DNA of 64,000 nt. Origin: Marinobacter sp. C7. Lineage in GTDB: Bacteria; Pseudomonadota; Gammaproteobacteria; Pseudomonadales; Oleiphilaceae. Below, in pieces: positions 33,811 to 42,248 of the stretch. The number at the start of each line of letters is the position of its first letter. The stretch's first letter is position 1. The notes under the pieces are model-generated. The model was not told the origin of the DNA and ran no database searches. It saw only the letters and a list, made by a program, of their open reading frames with translations. The position numbers and the translations under genes were made by a program. The stretch lies in contig NZ_JAKQZH010000001.1 in NCBI RefSeq assembly GCF_022343555.1, forward strand, positions 806,001 to 870,000, read 5' to 3'.

Positions 33811-34323
33811 TCAGAACCACAGCCCGATCTCCGGATCGGGCTGTTTTCTTTCTACCGTGAAGCCAAGGGCTTCGAGGGTCTTGATCAGTCTCTCTGTATC
33901 TTCCACGTTCAGAAAGCCGCCGAGAGACACGTGGTCGTCACGATGGCTCAGGAAGAGCTTGGCCGGTGCGAAGGGGTGGACCGGAGCATTCATCTGCAGG
34001 CGGGTATAGGGGCGCGGCAGGGTCCACTGGACGCTTTTCTGTTTACGGCCCTTTTCCAGCAGAATGGTGTCGTCGGCCATGGTGAGGACTTCCTTGCGTT
34101 GACAGTCCCGGGACGTGATGTAAATGCCGGCAGCGACAGCAATCAGTTCCAGGCCGGCAAAGGGGAGGATGATCCAGGCGCCTGCCAGAGCCCAGCCGAT
34201 GCCAATGATCAGGGAGATAACGGCAAGCCCCATCCAGATCCGGACGTTGCCTTTCCAGCTCAATGAACGGTTAGGTGTCAGTAATAGCCGGGCGCCGCCG
34301 GGGTGATCCAGTTGTTCAACCAT
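33811..34323 (-). CDS. DUF2244 membrane protein
   Basis: A 170-residue inner-membrane protein of the DUF2244 family, function unknown and often found near cytochrome oxidase genes in other bacteria, although not here. Two adjacent transmembrane helices (about 30-72) follow a short cytoplasmic start. The soluble C-terminal part carries the family signature FLSHRDDHVSLGGFLN. GAGGCATCAGGC precedes the ATG. Its last codons contain the terminator hairpin of the opposing hydrolase gene, which constrains its C-terminus (PDPEIGLWF). Confidence 0.85.
   Translation of the reverse strand: MVEQLDHPGGARLLLTPNRSLSWKGNVRIWMGLAVISLIIGIGWALAGAWIILPFAGLELIAVAAGIYITSRDCQRKEVLTMADDTILLEKGRKQKSVQWTLPRPYTRLQMNAPVHPFAPAKLFLSHRDDHVSLGGFLNVEDTERLIKTLEALGFTVERKQPDPEIGLWF
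33819..33852 (+). terminator. Rho-independent terminator of the hydrolase gene
   Basis: An 11-bp perfect stem (33819-33829 with 33834-33844), four-base loop, then TTTTCTTTC. It begins eight bases after the hydrolase stop and lies entirely within the 3' coding end of the antisense DUF2244 gene. Confidence 0.85.
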
Positions 34324-34413
34324 GCCTGATGCCTCGTCATTTCACTGTGGAAATTACGCTGGCTGTTCACTTATTGATCATAGTCAAGAATGGTCAGGTT
34401 GGAGAAATCGTCC

Positions 34414-35205
34414 TCACAGGTTGCAATCTGCGGGCTCCGCCGCCCGGAAAAGTCGATTTGCCGGTTCCATGCGGGCGCTCAGGTCGGCAATGCGGGTGTC
34501 GTGGTTGGGGTGGGTTGAGAGAAATTCCAGCGGTTGTTCGCCCGAGGCCCGGGCCATATTGCGCCAGAGTGCCACGCTCTGCTCCGGATTGAATCCGGCG
34601 CGCGCCATGATGGCGAGCCCCATAATATCCGCCTCGGATTCATGGGCACGGCTGAAGGGCAGGGTAATACCCAACCGGGCACCAATGCCCAGTGCATTCT
34701 GGAGCTGGTCTTCCGCGATTTCACTTTCGGTGAACAGGCCCACGAGCAACAGGCCCGCCTTGAGGCCCAGTTCCTGGGTCAGGCGTTCATTGCCATGGTC
34801 GGCAAGGACGTGTGCTACCTCGTGGCCGATGACCGTGGCCAGTTGCGCCGGGGTTTCCGCGATCCGGAGCAGGCCGGTATGAACGCCGATCTTGCCACCG
34901 GGGAGGGCAAAGGCGTTTGGCGTGTCATTCCGGAACACGACCACTTCCCAGTTTGGCGGCATTGGGGCCGAGGGATATTGGGCCTTGGCCGCCTGCACCA
35001 GTTCACCGGCAATACACTGCACCACACCGTTGACCTGCGGGTCTTGCAGCACCGGATTCTGTTCCTTCATCTGGGCAAAACTCTCTTGGCCGATGTCGGC
35101 CATGACCGCATCAGGTACGAGGGCGAGCTGGTTGCGGCCGGTCGGGGATTCCTGGCAACCGGTAAGAACGGAAATCGCGAGCAGTCCGAGGATCAGTGGT
35201 CTCAA
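34414..35205 (-). CDS. M48-family metalloprotease, lipoprotein
   Basis: A 263-residue zinc protease resembling BepA/LoiP-type periplasmic M48 enzymes that act on outer-membrane proteins. The lipoprotein signal ends in LTGC with Cys17, so the protein is lipid-anchored. Zinc motif HEVAH gives His128, Glu129 and His132, and the third-ligand helix contains HESEADIMGL. Unlike BepA there is no TPR tail. The start is TTG 35205 with AGGACAAACACC upstream, set by the signal peptide. Monocistronic; 31 bases downstream of the response regulator gene on the same strand, so read-through is possible. Confidence 0.9.
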   Translation of the reverse strand: MRPLILGLLAISVLTGCQESPTGRNQLALVPDAVMADIGQESFAQMKEQNPVLQDPQVNGVVQCIAGELVQAAKAQYPSAPMPPNWEVVVFRNDTPNAFALPGGKIGVHTGLLRIAETPAQLATVIGHEVAHVLADHGNERLTQELGLKAGLLLVGLFTESEIAEDQLQNALGIGARLGITLPFSRAHESEADIMGLAIMARAGFNPEQSVALWRNMARASGEQPLEFLSTHPNHDTRIADLSARMEPANRLFRAAEPADCNL

Positions 35206-35236
35206 GGTGTTTGTCCTGATAGCGGCAAAAAGGCGG

Positions 35237-35923
35237 CTAGGTTTTCAGGCAGTAACGCCGCTCCGGTCGTCCCACACTACCATAGCTCACCTCGGCGCTC
35301 AGCTCGCCTGTGCCGACCAGATGCTCCAGGTAGCGCCGGGCCGTTGTGCGCGATGCGCCGATCTCTGTGCCCATTTCCTCAGCGCTCCAGTGCCCGCCGT
35401 GGGCAATCACATCGCGTATTTTGTCGAGGGTGAGTCCGTCAATGCCCTTGGGCAGACGTTCCTGCGAGGGATGGTCGGTTTCCTGACTGCCACGGGGCAG
35501 CAGGGCATCCACTTCCTTCTGGGCCAGCTGGTTCAGGGTGGAAAGTTTTTCCAGATGCTCACGAAAGCGGTTGATCGCCTCCTGTAACCGTTCGAACACC
35601 AGTGGCTTGAGTATGTAGTCGAAGACACCGCCACGCAGGGCGCTGCGGAGCGTTTCCACTTCCTTGGCAGCAGTGATAAGAATAACGTCCGAGCAACTGT
35701 CCCGGGCCCGCAGTTCCCGCAGCAAATCAAGGCCATTGCCGTCCGGGAAGTAAACGTCCAGCAGGATCAGTTCCGGTTCCATGACGTCAACCAGGTCTCG
35801 GGCATCTGCGAGGGAATGGGCGATGCCGCAGAGTTCCACATTATCCAGACGCTCGACGAAACGCCGCTGAATTTCAGCGATCTTGTGGTCATCCTCAACA
35901 ATCAGGAGCCGAATCGGTGTCAT
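35237..35923 (-). CDS. CitB/DcuR-type response regulator
   Basis: A 228-residue response regulator. The receiver domain (1-120) has the acidic pocket Glu10/Asp11/Asp12, phospho-acceptor Asp56 in LILLDVYFPDGNG and the conserved Lys in YILKP. The C-terminal DNA-binding part (about 165-228) has the helix-turn-helix of the citrate/C4-dicarboxylate family (GTEIGASRTTARRYLEHL). It is co-translated with the sensor upstream (ATGA overlap at 35920-35923). Position opposite tctCBA suggests it activates tricarboxylate uptake, as in other bacteria with this arrangement; inference. Confidence 0.92.
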   Translation of the reverse strand: MTPIRLLIVEDDHKIAEIQRRFVERLDNVELCGIAHSLADARDLVDVMEPELILLDVYFPDGNGLDLLRELRARDSCSDVILITAAKEVETLRSALRGGVFDYILKPLVFERLQEAINRFREHLEKLSTLNQLAQKEVDALLPRGSQETDHPSQERLPKGIDGLTLDKIRDVIAHGGHWSAEEMGTEIGASRTTARRYLEHLVGTGELSAEVSYGSVGRPERRYCLKT

Positions 35924-37614
35924 GAGCTGCTTTTCCCTTCCGGTCGTTTGGGCAGGTAGAGTGTAAACCGGCTGCCTCCTTCTGGCAGGTTCTCGACGGT
36001 GACCGAGCCTCCCCAGCGGTTGAGAAACTGCTGCACCAGGTGCAGACCGATGCCGTGTTCCTCCCCTTTGGTGCTCACGCCACGCTCGAAAATCCGGCGT
36101 TGGGCCTCCTCGGGCACCCCCGGTCCCTGGTCATCAACCTCAAAGATCAGCTCTTCACCGAGATCCGTCATGGACAGCCGGACCCGGCCATCAGGGGCGG
36201 CCTGTTGTCGGGTGGCCTCCAGCGCGTTGTCGATCAGGTTGCCCAGCACACTCACCAACTGGTCCCGCGGCAGGGTATCCGGAATGTCGGCCATCTGGCT
36301 GTCCGGATCGATGTCCAGTCGCAGGCCCATCTCCCTGGCCCGATTGTATTTGCCCAGCAGGCAGCCAGCGATGACGGGGTCCGGGACGGCCTCCAGTAAC
36401 AGGTGCAGCAGGGCCTGGTGGTCGCTGACCTCGCTGCCGATAAGGTTGAGCGCCTCATCGTTTGCGCCGATCTGGATCAGCCCTGCAATGGTGTGCAATT
36501 TGTTGGAGTACTCGTGGGTCTGGCTGCGCAGGGTGTCGGCGTACTGCTGGATGCGCGTGAGCTGGCGGCTGACCTGATCGAGTTCGTTGCGCAGGCGGAA
36601 ACTGGCCACCACGCCGATGATTTCATCGCCCTGGCGCACCGGCAGACGGTTAACCACCATCTGCCGTCCCCGCAGCCAGATTTCCCGATCAAAGTCCGGT
36701 TGGCCCGTGTCCAGCACGGACATCAGGCTGCTTTCCGGCAGAATCTCGAGGATGGGCTTGCCCGCGAGCGGCTCATCCGAGGGCAGGTCGAGGGTTTCGT
36801 AGGCGGCCCGGTTTACGGTGGTGATGATCCCGGCACGGTTCACCGCAATAATGCCCTCGCGGACGGATTGCAGTGTGGCGTCCCGTTCCCGGAACAGACG
36901 GGCGATCTCCTCCGGCTCCAGCCCGAAAATCGCACGCTTGAAGCGACCGGCGATGACAATGGCCGAGATTACCGTGACCAGCAGCATCAGCCCCACCACA
37001 CCGTAGAGTACGAAGTTGTACCGTCGAATGGTGGCCTCCACCTGCTCCAGACTGTAGCCAACAGAAACGATACCGATGATGTTCTCCGTCTCCGGCACGA
37101 TGACCGGTGCCTTGCCGCGCATGGACTCACCGAGGCTGCCCATGGCCCGCGCGACATAAGCGTTGCCGTCCACCAGTGCTCTGCGGCCGTAATCACCGTC
37201 GTCATCCCCCATGGAATAACCGAGACGGTCCGGGTCCGGGTGGGCCAGACGGATGGCGTCATGGTCGCCGATCACGATGAAAAGCGCTTCATTGGTTTTC
37301 GCCAGTCGTCGGGCCAGACGATTGAGGCCGGGAACATCCCGGGACCGGACGCCTTCGATCACCGCCGGTGAGGCCGCAACGGTCTTGGCGACCATCAGTG
37401 CGCGCTGGCCGATCTCCTCGTACAGGGATTCGCTGAGGTAGTAGCCGGCAAAGCCGCCAATCAGGATGGTCTGCAGCGCGCCGAGTACCCCCAGGGTGAG
37501 GATCATGCGGGTTTTGAGTTTGGTTTTTCTCAACACGGATCGGATCAAAGCTTTTTGTCGTTTGCTGTTCAGGGTACTGCATCGCCGCGCCTCATGCCCG
37601 TGATCTTTATGCAC
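35920..37614 (-). CDS. CitA/DcuS-type sensor histidine kinase
   Basis: A 564-residue membrane sensor: TM1 about 38-60, periplasmic sCache domain about 61-200 for an organic acid (signature IGDHDAIRLAHPDPDRLGYSMGDDD), TM2 about 202-222, and a cytoplasmic PAS domain about 245-345. The kinase has phospho-acceptor His367 in QTHEYSNKLHT, then N, G1 (DDQGPGVPEE) and G2 (HGIGLHLV) boxes. All catalytic motifs are intact. The start is GTG 37614 with AAGG seven bases upstream; ATG 37506 has no ribosome site. Forms a two-gene operon with the CitB-like regulator and is divergent from tctC. Confidence 0.92.
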   Translation of the reverse strand: MHKDHGHEARRCSTLNSKRQKALIRSVLRKTKLKTRMILTLGVLGALQTILIGGFAGYYLSESLYEEIGQRALMVAKTVAASPAVIEGVRSRDVPGLNRLARRLAKTNEALFIVIGDHDAIRLAHPDPDRLGYSMGDDDGDYGRRALVDGNAYVARAMGSLGESMRGKAPVIVPETENIIGIVSVGYSLEQVEATIRRYNFVLYGVVGLMLLVTVISAIVIAGRFKRAIFGLEPEEIARLFRERDATLQSVREGIIAVNRAGIITTVNRAAYETLDLPSDEPLAGKPILEILPESSLMSVLDTGQPDFDREIWLRGRQMVVNRLPVRQGDEIIGVVASFRLRNELDQVSRQLTRIQQYADTLRSQTHEYSNKLHTIAGLIQIGANDEALNLIGSEVSDHQALLHLLLEAVPDPVIAGCLLGKYNRAREMGLRLDIDPDSQMADIPDTLPRDQLVSVLGNLIDNALEATRQQAAPDGRVRLSMTDLGEELIFEVDDQGPGVPEEAQRRIFERGVSTKGEEHGIGLHLVQQFLNRWGGSVTVENLPEGGSRFTLYLPKRPEGKSSS

Positions 37615-37616
37615 AA

Positions 37617-37644
37617 AATGCCCTTAACGCTCTTTAAAGGCATT
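37617..37644. promoter_or_regulatory. Inverted repeat by the sensor kinase start
   Basis: AATGCCcTTAA is followed after five bases by TTTAAAGGCATT, an imperfect palindrome with AATGCC/GGCATT outer arms. It touches the GTG start of the kinase in the 162-base divergent gap with tctC. A site for the response regulator is possible; no other clear repeat is seen in that gap. Confidence 0.4.
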
Positions 37645-37776
37645 ACGTGCACAAGCTTCTGTGTCTCGGGTTTCACCTATTAATCTGCGTGCATTCACTC
37701 CTCTGGTCTGCCAACAGCCAGGGACCGGTTCCGCCTCGGGAGTGATGACAAAAACAAGCTGATTGAGGTGACAACA

Positions 37777-38754
37777 ATGTTTATCAAACGAACCCTGTCC
37801 TTTGTGGCGGCTGCGGCCGTCTCCATGTCTGCCATGGCCTGGCAGCCCTCCGGAAAAGTGGAATGTCTTGCCCCGGCTGATCCCGGTGGCGGTTGGGATT
37901 TCACCTGCCGTAGCGTCGGAAACGTAATGAAGGATCTTGGCCTGGTCGAGGGTACGGTCCAGACCGTGAACATGGCCGGTGCCGGTGGCGGTGTGGCCTA
38001 CGCCCACACCGTGAGCAAGCGGGCTGAGGACAATAAGCTTCTGGTCGCCGCGTCCACGGCAACGACTACCCGCCTGGCCCAGAAACAGTTCCCGGGCATG
38101 AACGCCGATATGGTGACCTGGGTCGGTGCCCTGGGGGCCGATTACGGAATCATTGCCGTGGGCAAAGACTCCGGGTACCAGAGCCTTAATGATCTGATGG
38201 ACGCGGTGAAAGCGAACCCTAAATCCGTCAAGTTTGCCGGTGGCAGTGCCCGTGGTGGCTGGGACCACCTGAAGGTACTGATCGCGGCCAAAGCGGCGGG
38301 TGCCGACAAGCTGCCGTCCATTCCCTATCTTTCGTACAACAACGGTGGCGAAGCCATGACCCAGGTGGTCGGTGGCCAGGTGGATGCCTTCACCGGCGAT
38401 ATCTCGGAAGCCACCGGTTTCATGGAATCCGGAGACCTGCGGGTTATTGCTGTGTTGGCGGAGGAGCGCCTGCCGGGCAAGTTCAGTGATATTCCGACGG
38501 CGAAAGAACAGGGCATTGATGCCGTGGGTCCGAACTGGCGCGGTTTCTATATGCCCAAGGGGGCTGACGAAGCGGCCAAACAGTACTGGACCGAGGCTGT
38601 GGACACTCTGTATGCGAGCGAGGAATGGAAGCAGGTCATGAAGAGCAACGGCCTGATTCCGTTTCACCCCCCAGCGGACCAGTTTGATGAGTTTGTCCGC
38701 ACCCAGGTGCAGGACATCGAGAACCTGTCTCGCGAAATCGGGCTGCTGAAATGA
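37777..38754 (+). CDS. tctC: Tripartite tricarboxylate transporter binding protein TctC
   Basis: A 325-residue periplasmic substrate-binding protein. The signal peptide (about 1-22, ending SMSAMA) is followed by the TTT-family fold with ECLAPADPGGGWDFTCRSVG and the late GPNWRGFYMPKGADEAA. Ligands of this family include citrate and related carboxylates. GAGGTG seven bases before ATG 37777 sets the start; an in-frame GTG at 37768 overlaps that ribosome site. First gene of tctCBA: its TGA overlaps the tctB ATG by four bases. Probably activated by the divergent two-component system. Confidence 0.93.
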   Translation: MFIKRTLSFVAAAAVSMSAMAWQPSGKVECLAPADPGGGWDFTCRSVGNVMKDLGLVEGTVQTVNMAGAGGGVAYAHTVSKRAEDNKLLVAASTATTTRLAQKQFPGMNADMVTWVGALGADYGIIAVGKDSGYQSLNDLMDAVKANPKSVKFAGGSARGGWDHLKVLIAAKAAGADKLPSIPYLSYNNGGEAMTQVVGGQVDAFTGDISEATGFMESGDLRVIAVLAEERLPGKFSDIPTAKEQGIDAVGPNWRGFYMPKGADEAAKQYWTEAVDTLYASEEWKQVMKSNGLIPFHPPADQFDEFVRTQVQDIENLSREIGLLK

Positions 38755-39197
38755 CCGGCTTCGGTGATCGCATACTCGGCCTGGGCCTTCTGGTCCTCGC
38801 CGTTGCTTATGGCTGGGCCGCCCAACAGTGGCCCGAGCCATTCGGTGGCGCGGAAAGCGTGGGCCCGGAAACCTTCCCGACCATTCTGTCGGTGGTGCTG
38901 GTGGCCGGTAGCCTGTATCTCATGATCAAGCCGGATCCGGATGCCCAGTGGCCGGTCGGCAAGTCGGCCCTGGAGCTGGTGATCTCGGTGATGGTCCTGG
39001 TCATCTATGCCCTGCTGCTCGAGCCGCTGGGCTTCATCATCGCCACCACCCTGGCGGTGGGTACCCTGAGCTGGCGCATGGGCGCGGCGCCGAAGCGGGC
39101 GTTCCTGACCGGTCTGATCAGCGCGGTGGTGGTGTTCGTGCTGTTTAACTACGGCCTGTCCCTGAGCCTGCCCCTTGGCGTGCTGGAGGTGAACTGA
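38751..39197 (+). CDS. tctB: Tripartite tricarboxylate transporter small permease TctB
   Basis: The 148-residue small membrane subunit with four hydrophobic helices (about 5-22, 35-52, 70-105 as two, 118-140). It shows the TctB-type PETFPTILSVVLVAGSLYLM segment and a C-terminal FNYGLSLSLPLG. It pairs with TctA to move the substrate delivered by TctC using an ion gradient. It overlaps tctC by four bases (ATGA), and its stop shares one base with the tctA start, so all three are translationally coupled. Confidence 0.9.
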   Translation: MTGFGDRILGLGLLVLAVAYGWAAQQWPEPFGGAESVGPETFPTILSVVLVAGSLYLMIKPDPDAQWPVGKSALELVISVMVLVIYALLLEPLGFIIATTLAVGTLSWRMGAAPKRAFLTGLISAVVVFVLFNYGLSLSLPLGVLEVN

Positions 39198-40723
39198 TGG
39201 AAACCCTCGGCTTTCTCATGGAGGGGTTCGCGGTCGCGCTGACCCCCTACAACCTGATGTTCGCGCTTTTCGGGGCCTTTGTCGGAACCCTGATCGGCTG
39301 TCTGCCCGGTCTGGGGCCAGCTAATGGTGTCGCTATCCTGATACCGCTGGCCTTCACCCTGGGACTGCCGCCGGAAACGGCGATGATCCTGCTGACGGCG
39401 GTTTATGCCGGCGCCATGTATGGCGGGCGGATCTCCTCGATCCTGCTCAACATTCCGGGTGACGAGCCGGCGATGATGACCTGCCTCGACGGCTACCCCA
39501 TGGCGCAAAAGGGTCGAGCCGCTGACGCACTGGCTGTGTCTGCGATCGCCTCGTTTGCGGGTGGTCTGATCGGTACCATCGGCCTGATCATGCTGGCACC
39601 GGTGCTAGCGAAATTCGCGCTCACCTTCGGACCGGCTGAGTATTTCGCCCTGTTCCTGCTGGCTTTCGCTACTCTCGGGGGCATCACTGGCAAGAACCCG
39701 ATGAAAACCGTGGTTGCGGCAACGCTGGGCATCATGATCTCCACGGTTGGCATCGACATTTCCACAGGCACCCAACGCTACACCTTCGGCGTTCTGGAAC
39801 TGTACGAGGGAATTGATTTCATCCTGGCGATTGTCGGCCTGTTTGCCATCTCCGAGTTGCTGTTCTTCGTTGAGCATCGGATGGGCGGCGGCCGGGAGAA
39901 AATGACCGTCGGCAAGCTCAGCCTGAGCCTGAAGGAGCTGGTGACCACCATCCCGACGCAACTGCGGGGCGGTGTTCTGGGCTTCATTTCCGGCGTACTG
40001 CCGGGGGCGGGTGCCTCTCTGGGCAGCTTCATCAGCTATACCCTGGAAAAACAGGTGGTTGGCAGGAGGGGCAAGTTCGGTGAGGGCGATATCCGCGGTG
40101 TGGTGGCGCCGGAGGCCGGCAACAACGGCGCCTCCTCCGGTGCCCTGGTGCCGATGCTGACCCTGGGTGTTCCCGGAAGTGGCACCACAGCCGTGCTGCT
40201 GGCGATGTTGATCTCTCTGAACATCACACCGGGCCCGCTGATGTTTACCCAGAACGCAGACATTGTCTGGGGCGTCATTGCTGCTCTGTTGATCGGTAAC
40301 GTGCTGCTGCTGGTACTCAACATCCCCCTGGTGGGCTTCTTCGTGAAGCTGTTGTCCGTGCCGCCGATGTACCTGTTGCCGATCGTGACCATGGTCGCGT
40401 TTGTGGGCATCTACTCCATCAGCCACAGCACCTTCGACCTTTACTTCATGGTGGCCTTCGGGGTGGCCGGTTATTTCCTGCGCAAGCTGGAAATTCCGCT
40501 GGTGCCGATCATCCTCGGCCTGCTGCTTGGGCCGGAGATGGAGAAGAACCTGGGCCATGCCATGGTGTTGTCAGACGGAGACTGGAGCATTCTCTGGGCC
40601 AGCCCGCTGGCCATGGGGCTCTGGATTGTTGCCGGCCTTGGTCTGGTACTGCCTTACCTGATTGGCCCATTACTGCGCCGCCGAATGAATGCGGCGATGA
40701 AAGAATCCCCGGTCAGCGACTGA
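39197..40723 (+). CDS. tctA: Tripartite tricarboxylate transporter large permease TctA
   Basis: The 508-residue large membrane subunit with about 12 helices and the TctA signature GTLIGCLPGLGPANGVAILIPL near residues 35-55. The mirrored motif GVLPGAGASLGSFISY appears in the second half, followed by APEAGNNGASSGALVPMLTLGVPGSGTTAVLL. These repeated Gly/Pro loops form the transport pathway. Last gene of tctCBA, followed by a strong terminator at 40768. The substrate is probably citrate or another di/tricarboxylate, by family only. Confidence 0.94.
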   Translation: METLGFLMEGFAVALTPYNLMFALFGAFVGTLIGCLPGLGPANGVAILIPLAFTLGLPPETAMILLTAVYAGAMYGGRISSILLNIPGDEPAMMTCLDGYPMAQKGRAADALAVSAIASFAGGLIGTIGLIMLAPVLAKFALTFGPAEYFALFLLAFATLGGITGKNPMKTVVAATLGIMISTVGIDISTGTQRYTFGVLELYEGIDFILAIVGLFAISELLFFVEHRMGGGREKMTVGKLSLSLKELVTTIPTQLRGGVLGFISGVLPGAGASLGSFISYTLEKQVVGRRGKFGEGDIRGVVAPEAGNNGASSGALVPMLTLGVPGSGTTAVLLAMLISLNITPGPLMFTQNADIVWGVIAALLIGNVLLLVLNIPLVGFFVKLLSVPPMYLLPIVTMVAFVGIYSISHSTFDLYFMVAFGVAGYFLRKLEIPLVPIILGLLLGPEMEKNLGHAMVLSDGDWSILWASPLAMGLWIVAGLGLVLPYLIGPLLRRRMNAAMKESPVSD

Positions 40724-40767
40724 CCGACTCGACATTGCTCCCACCTGACGATCTGTTGTCAGTCTTT

Positions 40768-40794
40768 GCACCGGGCACTGCCCGGTGCTTTTTT
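40768..40794 (+). terminator. Rho-independent terminator of tctCBA
   Basis: A 9-bp perfect stem GCACCGGGC/GCCCGGTGC around ACT (40768-40788) followed by a six-T run, 44 bases after the tctA stop. It separates tctCBA from the next gene. Confidence 0.9.
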
Positions 40795-40860
40795 ATGTCC
40801 GGCTGGCTGATAGACTCTGTTTGTTACATTCCAGATAACAGGGTGAGGGAGACGGACGGC

Positions 40861-41532
40861 ATGAAAATCATGGTGCTGGGGGCGACCGGCTTGACCGGCC
40901 ATCTGGTGGTACAGCAGCTGCTGGCCCGGGAAACGGTCGATCAGGTCGTCGTGCCGGTGCGCAGGGAGCTGGCACCGGAACATCCGAAGCTGGAGCAGCA
41001 TGTGATTGACTTCGACGATCTTCCCGCCCATGCCGATATCTTTGCCGTGGATGCCCTGATCTGTTGTCTCGGAACCACCATCAGGAAAGCCGGATCCCAG
41101 GAAAAGTTCCGGAAAGTGGATTACGGTTATGCGCTCGCCGCGTCGAAACTGGCCCGGGAGCAGGGGGCAAAATCACTGATTCTGATGTCCGCCATTGGCG
41201 CCTCATCGTCATCCACGATTTTCTACAATCGCGTGAAGGGCGAACTGGAGGATGCTGTCCGTGAGTTGGGTTTTCCCTACCTCTCGATCTACCACCCCAG
41301 CCTCCTGCTGGGGGACCGGCAGGAGCACCGGGGGGCTGAGGAGCTGGGCCAGATGGCCATGCCTTTGGTTAACCGCGTATTGATCGGGCCCCTCGACAAG
41401 TACCGGGCGATCAAGGCCGAGACTGTGGCTGAAGCCATGGCCAACGAGGTGTGCGGTTTGTCTTCGGAGGAACCGGCGGAGTGGGTGGTGCAGGTTCGGG
41501 AATACCCGGATATTGTAGCTTTGGCAGGCTAA
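40861..41532 (+). CDS. NAD(P)-binding oxidoreductase (HTATIP2/atypical SDR-like)
   Basis: A 223-residue Rossmann protein with the N-terminal dinucleotide loop VLGATGLTGHLVVQQLL, the CLGTTIRKAGSQEKFRKVDYGY segment and a shortened substrate part ending VREYPDIVALAG. It resembles the HTATIP2/TIP30-like and NAD(P)H-binding atypical SDRs, which lack the Tyr-X3-Lys catalytic pair in the standard position. No substrate is implied. ATG 40861 follows GGGAGACGG; the frame runs upstream through the tct terminator to 40735, which is not credible as coding. Confidence 0.86.
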   Translation: MKIMVLGATGLTGHLVVQQLLARETVDQVVVPVRRELAPEHPKLEQHVIDFDDLPAHADIFAVDALICCLGTTIRKAGSQEKFRKVDYGYALAASKLAREQGAKSLILMSAIGASSSSTIFYNRVKGELEDAVRELGFPYLSIYHPSLLLGDRQEHRGAEELGQMAMPLVNRVLIGPLDKYRAIKAETVAEAMANEVCGLSSEEPAEWVVQVREYPDIVALAG

Positions 41533-41537
41533 CCAGC

Positions 41538-42158
41538 TTATTTCCCGTTGAGGATCCCCACCACGAGGCGGCCGGCGAGACCCACCAGCACCGCTCCGAA
41601 AATCCGTTCGAACCACACCGCCCGTCGTCTGAGCGCATCCAGCCATCGTGGATTGGAGAACAGCCAGGCCACGATCAGATACCAGGTCGTATCAATGATG
41701 AGTGCCGTGGCGGCATAGCCGAACTTGGCCAGCAAGCTGGTGTCGGTACCGACGACCTGACTGAAAAGGGCCAGGAAGAAAACAGCGATTTTCGGGTTGA
41801 AGAAGGCGATCAGGAAGCCATCCCGGGCTGCGCTCCTGGTGGTCGGGGCATCCGGCAGCTCTTCGTCCTCCGGTCGCTTTGCCATCAGCCCCTTCACGCC
41901 CAGCCAGGCGAGGTAGCCGGCACCGCCCCACTGCAGGATCGCGAAGGCGGTGGGAGAGGCGGTAATGATGGCGGCGAGTCCCAGAATGCTCAGGAACGCG
42001 TAGATCCCGACGCCAACTCCGTGGGACAGAGCCGTGATCACCCCGTTGCGCCGCCCACCGGTCAGGGTCTGCTTGAGCACCAGTGCCAGCGAAGGGCCGG
42101 GAGACATGGCACCGAGGATGCAGATGGTGACAACAGTAAGCCAGGTGGCAAGGGTCAT
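41538..42158 (-). CDS. LysE/RhtB-family amino acid exporter
   Basis: A 206-residue inner-membrane exporter with six helices. It begins with the family segment ILGAMSPGPSLALVLKQTL (the Pro-Gly-Pro motif), followed by GVGVGIYAFLSILGLAAII and the WGGAGYLAWLGVKGL stretch. Members export amino acids or homoserine lactones; the cargo is unknown. AAGGACTGATCCGCC precedes the ATG. It lies downstream of the GMC gene region but on its own, convergent with the NAD(P)-binding gene (five-base gap). Confidence 0.89.
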   Translation of the reverse strand: MTLATWLTVVTICILGAMSPGPSLALVLKQTLTGGRRNGVITALSHGVGVGIYAFLSILGLAAIITASPTAFAILQWGGAGYLAWLGVKGLMAKRPEDEELPDAPTTRSAARDGFLIAFFNPKIAVFFLALFSQVVGTDTSLLAKFGYAATALIIDTTWYLIVAWLFSNPRWLDALRRRAVWFERIFGAVLVGLAGRLVVGILNGK

Positions 42159-42248
42159 GGCGGATCAGTCCTTTGCGGGTCAATCGGGCCGCCAATTCTA
42201 GCAGTCTGCCCCCGTCAAAAAACCTGGAAACTGCAATAAATTCAGTTG

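Noticed and set aside
39605..40558. 317-codon minus-strand frame inside tctA
   Set aside because: Same pattern: Gln/His-rich antisense of transmembrane segments.
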